A stretch of DNA of 64,000 nucleotides from Candidatus Peribacteria bacterium (GTDB lineage: Bacteria > Patescibacteriota > Gracilibacteria > UBA1369 > LOWO2-01-FULL-3): NCBI GenBank assembly GCA_943357285.1, contig CALRGJ010000004.1:33375-97374 (forward strand), in the 5' to 3' direction. A program made the translations under genes and the position numbers. Position 1 is the stretch's first letter; every line of letters starts with the position of its first letter. Below are positions 58,824-64,000 of this stretch, piece by piece. The notes under the pieces are model-generated. The model was not told the origin of the DNA. It did no database searches and worked only from the letters and a program-made list of their open reading frames with translations.

Positions 58824-58832
58824 GATACAGTT

Positions 58833-59993
58833 ATGATTAAGAAAAATGTTGGAAGCGCCATTATGGAAGAGCTTCTACAAGGTGCGAGTGACTTTATTTT
58901 GCCAGCTCCTGGCGTACTCGTAGAAGGAGTTGTTACTGCTATTTGGAAGAACAAGATCTTGGTTGATTTGGGTGGTGTGGCTACAGGTATTATTGCCGGC
59001 CAGGAAACTCAAGACAGCACAAACACTATTGATTCTATTCAGATGGGTGACGGAATTTCAGCTTACGTACTTGAGGCTGAAAATGAAGACGGTTTAGTAG
59101 TACTTTCACTTAGAAAAGCTAGTCAGCAGAAAACTTGGGGCAAATTTGAAAAAGCTTACGAGACTGCAGAAGCTATCACTGTTATTGCTCATGAAGCGAA
59201 TAAAGGTGGTTTGTTGCTCAATATCGATGGTATCAAGGGTTTCATCCCAGTATCACAATTGGCTCCTCTTCACTATCCACGTGTAAACGGTGCTGATAGC
59301 GCAAGAATTTTGGCTAGATTACAAAAACTTATTGGTATTCCTTTGCTTGTTAAGATTATTAATCTTGATAAGGATGGAGGTAAATTGATTCTTTCAGAGA
59401 GAGCTGCTGAAGAAGAAGAGCGCAAGAAAGCTATGGGTAAACTTGAAGTTGGTCAGAAAGTTAAAGGAAGTATCAGCGGTATCGTTAATTTCGGTATCTT
59501 CGTTACTTTCGGAGGCTTGGAAGGACTTGTTCATATCTCTGAGATTGCTTGGGGACATGTGAAGGATCCTAACGACTTCGGTAAACTTGGTGATGAAGTA
59601 GAAGTTCTCGTTATTGGAAAAGATTCTGATAAGATCAGCCTTTCTATGAAGAGACTTGTGCCAGATCCTTGGATCGAAGCTACAAAGAAATATAAAGTTG
59701 GAACTGTAATTGAAGGAGAAGTTAATAGAATTACTCCATTCGGAGCTTTCGTAAAATTGGACAATGAGATCAATGGTCTTATCCACGTGAGCGAAATTTC
59801 TGAAGCTGGTGCTGAGGCAGGTGCTTCAACATTAAAGGTAGGAGATAAAGTAAGCGCTAAGATTATCGCTATCGATCCAGATGAGCACAGAGTTGGACTT
59901 TCAATCAATGCTTTGAAGGAAGAAGGTGGTACTAAGAAGAAAGCTAAGAAAGAAGAAAAAGACGAAGAAAAGGAAGAAGAGGTAGAAGCGTAA
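58833..59993 (+). CDS. rpsA: 30S ribosomal protein S1
   Basis: S1-type RNA-binding protein, 386 residues with four S1 domains at about 28-95, 105-190, 205-275 and 290-365; the third and fourth are the most canonical (GIVNFGIFVTFGGLEGLVHISE and RITPFGAFVKLDNEINGLIHVS, in segments). E. coli S1 has six; four is usual in many other bacteria. The tail is Lys/Glu-rich. An in-frame ATG at 58863 has a GGAAG 8 bases before it and could be the true start. S1 may matter more than usual here, because most genes lack Shine-Dalgarno sites. Confidence 0.92.
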   Translation: MIKKNVGSAIMEELLQGASDFILPAPGVLVEGVVTAIWKNKILVDLGGVATGIIAGQETQDSTNTIDSIQMGDGISAYVLEAENEDGLVVLSLRKASQQKTWGKFEKAYETAEAITVIAHEANKGGLLLNIDGIKGFIPVSQLAPLHYPRVNGADSARILARLQKLIGIPLLVKIINLDKDGGKLILSERAAEEEERKKAMGKLEVGQKVKGSISGIVNFGIFVTFGGLEGLVHISEIAWGHVKDPNDFGKLGDEVEVLVIGKDSDKISLSMKRLVPDPWIEATKKYKVGTVIEGEVNRITPFGAFVKLDNEINGLIHVSEISEAGAEAGASTLKVGDKVSAKIIAIDPDEHRVGLSINALKEEGGTKKKAKKEEKDEEKEEEVEA

Positions 59994-60008
59994 AGTAAAT
60001 TTTAAGAG

Positions 60009-60039
60009 GCCGCGCTCAGATTTGGGCGCGGCTTTTTTT
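60009..60039 (+). terminator. intrinsic terminator of rpsA
   Basis: Stem GCCGCGC/GCGCGGC with a 10-base loop and seven T residues, 15 bases after the rpsA stop. Confidence 0.92.
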
Positions 60040-60351
60040 GTGGTCGAGGGGGTCGGGAGCATGCTTGAAGTCGAGGACTCATGTAAAAATTGGTAGCGCA
60101 GTGCTAGCAAAATTTATATGAGATCCAATTCTTCGAGGGCTTTCCTGGTGTTATTTTCAAATTACCCTTCATGTAAAATTTGATGGCAAATTGACGGCAA
60201 AAATTACATGAAGTGTGAGGATGAACTCGGGTCGAATAGACTCAGAATTGTGGCGGCCAGCTAAGGCGCGTGTCGAGCGGGTCGGCGGCGAGGCGAGCGC
60301 GATCATTATTCATCTATTGAAACCCTCGTAAATATTGTAAGATGCGGGCAT
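60040..60351. other. gene-free region before the helicase-nuclease gene
   Basis: About 310 bases without a credible gene. It contains the motif CATGTAAAAWTT twice on the plus strand (60080 and 60170) and an inverted copy (60204-60213). The right end (60240-60305) is GC-rich and simple-sequence-like (cgagcg, ggcggcg). No clear promoter stands in front of 60352. Confidence 0.6.
60167..60213. repeat. inverted repeat CTTCATGTAA / TTACATGAAG
   Basis: Perfect 10-bp arms 27 bases apart; extending inward, 14 of 16 positions pair. A direct partial copy of one arm lies at 60079-60090. It may be a regulatory site or a remnant of a small mobile element. Confidence 0.5.
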
Positions 60352-63300
60352 ATGGAACAACCTCTTTTTCAAAAACGCTACGAGAATCTCAATGCCGAGC
60401 AGAAGGATGCGGTGGATACTATTGATGGTCCGGTGATGGTGATTGCGGGGCCGGGATCGGGAAAGACCGAGCTTTTGAGCTTGAGGGTGGCGAATATTTT
60501 GCAACAGACTGATACACTTCCCTCTTCGATTTTGTGTCTGACTTATACGGAAGCGGCGGCGACAAATATGAGGAAAAGGCTTGCTGGGCTGATTGGAATG
60601 GATGCTTATAAAGTGGCAATCCACACTTTCCATGGTCTCGGCACGGAAATTATCAATAAGAACCCAGAATATTTTTATCATGGTGGTAGATATAATCCGG
60701 CGGATCAGCTCACGCAGTATTCGATACTTGAGGGAATTTTAGAAGGTTTGAAACATAATTATTCTTTGCGTTCTTATCATCCGGATCAGGGATTTACTTT
60801 CTTGCCGGATATTTTGAGAAAAATTAGTGAACTGAAAAAGGGCGGCTTGAGTCCAGAAAATTTCAGGGTATTACTAGAGGAAAATAAGGATTTCTTGGTG
60901 AAGGCGAATGTTTTCTTGGAAACAATTTTTCAGGATAGATTGTCGAAAAAAACGGTGGAGCAAATCCCCGCGCTGATTGAAAATCTGAAATCTGTAAATT
61001 TTGTGGCGAGGACGAAAAATCTGCCATATGAGAATGTGAAAGATGTGCTGATTAAGGATTTGGAAGAAGCTTATGCGCTCGCGACTGCGGAGGTGAAGAT
61101 CGACACCAAGCCAATCACCGCTTGGAAAGGAGAATATACCAAGAAGAATAATGATAAAAAGGACGTCTTCAAGGATTTGGAAAAGATTCAGAAGCAGCTG
61201 GAGCTCTGTGAGGTTTACGAAAAATATCAGCAGCAACTGCATAAGGAGGGATTTTTTGATTACGACGATATGTTGCTCGATACCGTGGACGCTTTCGAGA
61301 GGCATCCGGAATTGCGCTACAATTTGCAGGAGCAATATTTGTATGTGCTTGTCGATGAGTTTCAGGATACGAATGGAATTCAGATGAGATTTCTCGATCA
61401 ATTGCTGGATGCGGAGGTCAATGAGGGTCGTCCGAATATTTTGGCGGTGGGAGATGATGATCAGGCGATTTACAAGTTTCAGGGCGCGAATATTGCCAAT
61501 CTTTTAGGGTTTCAACAAAGATATAGAGAACCGAAAATGATTGTGTTGCAGAAAAATTATCGTTCCACTCAGTCGATTCTGGATTTCGTGAGAAAAATTA
61601 TTTTGAAAGGACAGGAAAGACTGGAAACGCAGAATCCGGAGCAGATTAAAAAAGAATTATTCGCGGCTAAAGAAAATTTGACTACTGGAGAAATCGCCGA
61701 GCATGAATTCCCTACTATCTTGGAAGAATTGGTGTGGGTGGCGGAAAGCATTCAAAAGAAACTAAAGGAAGGTGTGCCGGCGGCAGAGATCGCCGTGATT
61801 GGTCGCAAGCATCATTCTCTCGAGATGGCGGCGAAGGTGCTCGACTACATGGGCATTTCCGTGGCTTATGAGAGAAAGAAAAAGTTGCTCGATCAAAAGC
61901 ACATTGCCGAGTTGCTCACTGTACTAAAATTTGTGAATACTGTAGCGGTAAAAAACCAAGCAGAGGCGGATGATTTCTTGCCGGAAATTCTGAGTTTCCC
62001 TTTCTGGAATATTGATAAAATTACAATTTGGAAAATTTCTGTCACAGCTTATAGAGAAAAGAAACTGTGGCTGGAAGTGATGCTAGAAAGTCCGGATGAA
62101 AAATTGAAAAATATCGCGCAGTTCCTGATTAATCTCGGCATTGATGCGAAAGAAAAAACCGCCGAGGAAATTATTGATATGATCACTGGCGTGGAGGGAG
62201 AAACCTACAAGAGCCCATACAAAGAGTACTATTTCAGCGCGGAAAAATTCGCGACCGAAAAACTAGAATACCTCGATCTGCTTCAAGCACTTCAGGCTCT
62301 GGTTGAGAAAGTTCGTGGCTATAAAGGCACTGGCGCCAAGACTGTTTCCGACGTCGTAGAGCTCGTCGAGCTTTATGAGAAGCACAAACTCTCAATCTAT
62401 TACGAAAACGCTTTTAACAGCGATCAGAAGGCTGTGAATTTGCTCACCGCGCATGGGGCGAAGGGCTTGGAGTTTGAGAATGTGTTTTTGTTGCATTGTC
62501 AGGATAGAGAATGGACTCGCGGATTTACTGGAGACAAGCTCCCCTTCCCGTCGAATATTCCGCTGGCCACTGATGCGGAGAATGACGATGACAAACTCCG
62601 ACTTTTTTACGTGGCGCTCACTCGTGCGAAGAGAAATATTTACATTTGCCGCAACCAATATGATGAGAAGGGTGATGAGCAGACTAGACTCCGATTCCTT
62701 GAAGATGGCGAGACTGAAAAGAAACCGAAGGAAAACCTCCTCCTCGAAAAACTAGAAGGCATGGAGCAAGCTTTCGCGCAGAGCAAAGGCATTGAGAAGC
62801 TTCTCCTCTTACAGCAAAAAATCGACAAACATGACGTGAAAAATATTGAAGAAACGGAAATTCTCCGCGGACTATTAAAAGATTACAAACTATCAGTAAC
62901 TCACCTGAATAATTTCTTAAACATTGCCGAGAAAGGCCCGCAGGTATTTTTGGAACAAAACTTGCTGCGCTTTCCGCAGAAGATGTCTTTGTCGGGAACT
63001 TACGGCAATGTGATCCATTATGCTTTGGATAAATTCGCGATTGAATTCAAGAATACGAAGACTCTGCCGACTCTGGATTTCTTGCTCAAGCAATTCGAAT
63101 TCAACCTCGGCGACAAGCGCTTGAGCGCGAAGGATTATGCGCACTGCTTGGAACAAGGCCGCGACAATCTGACGGCTTATTACAATGAGAGAAAGGGCTA
63201 TTTCAAGCCGGAAGACAGATCGGAATTCAAGTTCGTGAATCAGGGCGTAGTGATTGGCAATGCCGAGATTACGGGAATAATTGATAAAATGAGCTACGAT

Positions 63301-63678
63301 GAGGAGAATAAGGAAATCACCGTCTACGATTACAAAACCGGCAAACCATTGAAGGGCTGGGACGGCGGCGCCGACTATGAGAAATTGAAAGCTTGGAGAT
63401 ACCGCAACCAACTAATTTTTTACAAAATCTTGGTGGAAAACGCGAGGGACTTTAAAGGAAAATACAAAGTGCGTCAGGGCTTCCTCGAATTCCTGACCCC
63501 TATCGACGACAAGATTAAAATTTTGCCATTAGACATTACAGAGGAAGAAACTGAGCGAATGAAAAAACTGATCGTAGTGGTCTATGGCAAGATCACGTCC
63601 CTCGATTTCCCAGATGTGAGCATGTACCCAAAGACAATGGAAGGCGTGGAAGGCTTTGTGGGGGAATTGGTGGGGTGA
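60352..63678 (+). CDS. UvrD/Rep-type helicase with C-terminal PD-(D/E)XK nuclease
   Basis: An 1108-residue superfamily 1A helicase-nuclease. Motif I is AGPGSGKTELL (about 31-41), motif II DEFQDTNG (about 333), then QKNYRSTQSIL, TAHGAKGLEFENVFLL (about 693) and VALTRAKRNIYI. The C-terminal RecB-like nuclease has NVIHYALD (about 885), ITGIIDKM and VYDYKTGKP (about 992). This plan matches RecB/AddA-like or UvrD-PDDEXK repair enzymes. Base composition is higher in G+C than the neighbours (27 of 60 at 62341-62400), with more GCG, CTC and GAG codons, suggesting later acquisition or different selection. No RecC/AddB partner is adjacent. Confidence 0.92.
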   Translation: MEQPLFQKRYENLNAEQKDAVDTIDGPVMVIAGPGSGKTELLSLRVANILQQTDTLPSSILCLTYTEAAATNMRKRLAGLIGMDAYKVAIHTFHGLGTEIINKNPEYFYHGGRYNPADQLTQYSILEGILEGLKHNYSLRSYHPDQGFTFLPDILRKISELKKGGLSPENFRVLLEENKDFLVKANVFLETIFQDRLSKKTVEQIPALIENLKSVNFVARTKNLPYENVKDVLIKDLEEAYALATAEVKIDTKPITAWKGEYTKKNNDKKDVFKDLEKIQKQLELCEVYEKYQQQLHKEGFFDYDDMLLDTVDAFERHPELRYNLQEQYLYVLVDEFQDTNGIQMRFLDQLLDAEVNEGRPNILAVGDDDQAIYKFQGANIANLLGFQQRYREPKMIVLQKNYRSTQSILDFVRKIILKGQERLETQNPEQIKKELFAAKENLTTGEIAEHEFPTILEELVWVAESIQKKLKEGVPAAEIAVIGRKHHSLEMAAKVLDYMGISVAYERKKKLLDQKHIAELLTVLKFVNTVAVKNQAEADDFLPEILSFPFWNIDKITIWKISVTAYREKKLWLEVMLESPDEKLKNIAQFLINLGIDAKEKTAEEIIDMITGVEGETYKSPYKEYYFSAEKFATEKLEYLDLLQALQALVEKVRGYKGTGAKTVSDVVELVELYEKHKLSIYYENAFNSDQKAVNLLTAHGAKGLEFENVFLLHCQDREWTRGFTGDKLPFPSNIPLATDAENDDDKLRLFYVALTRAKRNIYICRNQYDEKGDEQTRLRFLEDGETEKKPKENLLLEKLEGMEQAFAQSKGIEKLLLLQQKIDKHDVKNIEETEILRGLLKDYKLSVTHLNNFLNIAEKGPQVFLEQNLLRFPQKMSLSGTYGNVIHYALDKFAIEFKNTKTLPTLDFLLKQFEFNLGDKRLSAKDYAHCLEQGRDNLTAYYNERKGYFKPEDRSEFKFVNQGVVIGNAEITGIIDKMSYDEENKEITVYDYKTGKPLKGWDGGADYEKLKAWRYRNQLIFYKILVENARDFKGKYKVRQGFLEFLTPIDDKIKILPLDITEEETERMKKLIVVVYGKITSLDFPDVSMYPKTMEGVEGFVGELVG

Positions 63679-63699
63679 GAGCGTAACTCTGAATAACAA

Positions 63700-64000
63700 A
63701 TGACACATAGAAAATACGAGGTTTGGCATGATGAAAATAGGGAGGGTGGTTATCATCATGGAATACTTTTAGTCCCGATAGATAAAAAGGAAGATCTGAT
63801 AATATATCTGAAAAACATTAGGATTGAGCATAGATATCCCCATATCGCAGATCTGAAATTTGCTGGATCTCTAAGTCAACAAAAAAAAGGAATATTGATC
63901 TCCAATATGCTTGCTCTATTTTCTCATATAATAAAGACCAAGGATGATGGTTTAACAAAAATATATAATCCTACTGGAAAAAATAGATTCAAAAAGGAAT
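63700..64000 (+). CDS. partial hypothetical protein running off the window
   Basis: An open frame from ATG 63700 to the window end, at least 100 residues, beginning MTHRKYEVWHDENREGGYHH. There is no stop before the edge. The early acidic motif (HDEN) followed by a hydrophobic strand (GILLVPID) and KFAGS vaguely recalls DUF3800-type RNase H-fold proteins, but this is weak. It is AT-rich again, unlike the preceding helicase. It starts 21 bases after the helicase stop, and the leader carries AATAACAA but no Shine-Dalgarno site. Confidence 0.55.
   Translation, partial: MTHRKYEVWHDENREGGYHHGILLVPIDKKEDLIIYLKNIRIEHRYPHIADLKFAGSLSQQKKGILISNMLALFSHIIKTKDDGLTKIYNPTGKNRFKKE

Overview
The window is a gene-dense, AT-rich bacterial chromosome segment (for example 18 G+C of 60 bases at 22081-22140). 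It carries about 45 protein genes and four tRNA genes, and no rRNA, CRISPR array, transposase or phage block. Single-copy housekeeping genes (rpsB, tsf, cysS, valS, glyS, aspS, dnaE, ruvB, rpsA, clpC, murC, murJ) are mixed with many lineage-specific membrane and surface proteins. The mix of streamlined biosynthesis, two VirD4/TraG-like ATPases without a conjugation cluster, SLH and peptidoglycan-binding surface proteins, and sigma-region-4/HARE proteins fits Patescibacteria (CPR), perhaps a Peregrinibacteria-type lineage. The phylum call is inference. UGA is a stop codon here (three ATGA stop/start overlaps), which argues against the UGA=Gly groups Gracilibacteria and Absconditabacteria.

Layout. 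161-4551: rpsB, a small membrane protein, tsf, ribBA and ribD. 4538-11135: murJ (minus), then a transporter-like membrane protein with HEAT repeats, a STAS protein, a PP2C phosphatase and queA. 11125-15068 (minus): a PKD-7TM protein followed by a triple-domain ATP-grasp / retropepsin / QEGLA-metallopeptidase protein. 15214-20809: a large Ig/FN3-like surface protein, yggT, cysS, murC (minus) and ftsB-like. 20874-21049: initiator tRNA-fMet and a second CAT tRNA. 21138-23913: an unknown protein, then a sharply GC-rich lipoprotein gene with palindromes and a structured non-coding stretch. 23914-33975: VirD4-like ATPase A, dtd-glyS, an orphan winged-helix protein, sigma4-HARE A, a TPR protein and valS. 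34103-39440: an unknown gene, nadA, nadC, a DHH-like protein, tRNA-Leu, sigma4-HARE B and a HIT protein. 39443-50928: dnaE, aspS, VirD4-like ATPase B, a 3D-domain protein, tsaE and an M23-SLH protein. 50930-59993: tRNA-Arg, a CPBP protease, a PH-like protein, ruvB, a lipoprotein, CIRCE-controlled clpC, a thioredoxin-fold protein and rpsA. 60009-64000: a terminator, a 350-base gap, a UvrD-type helicase-nuclease and a gene running off the end.

Regulatory architecture is unusually uniform. Most first genes have a sigma-70-like promoter with a 17-bp spacer, often an extended TGn-TATAAT. The -10 box ends 19-28 bases before the start codon in most cases, so the inferred leaders are 12-20 nt, A-rich and lack a clear Shine-Dalgarno sequence. 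This helped choose several starts. The GC-rich lipoprotein gene breaks the pattern with an AGGAG site, which supports a foreign origin.

The strongest candidate for an under-described system is 11125-15068: an amide-ligase-type ATP-grasp domain fused to two different peptidase domains and encoded with a PKD-bearing seven-helix membrane protein. It resembles a peptide-tag writer and erasers tied to the envelope.
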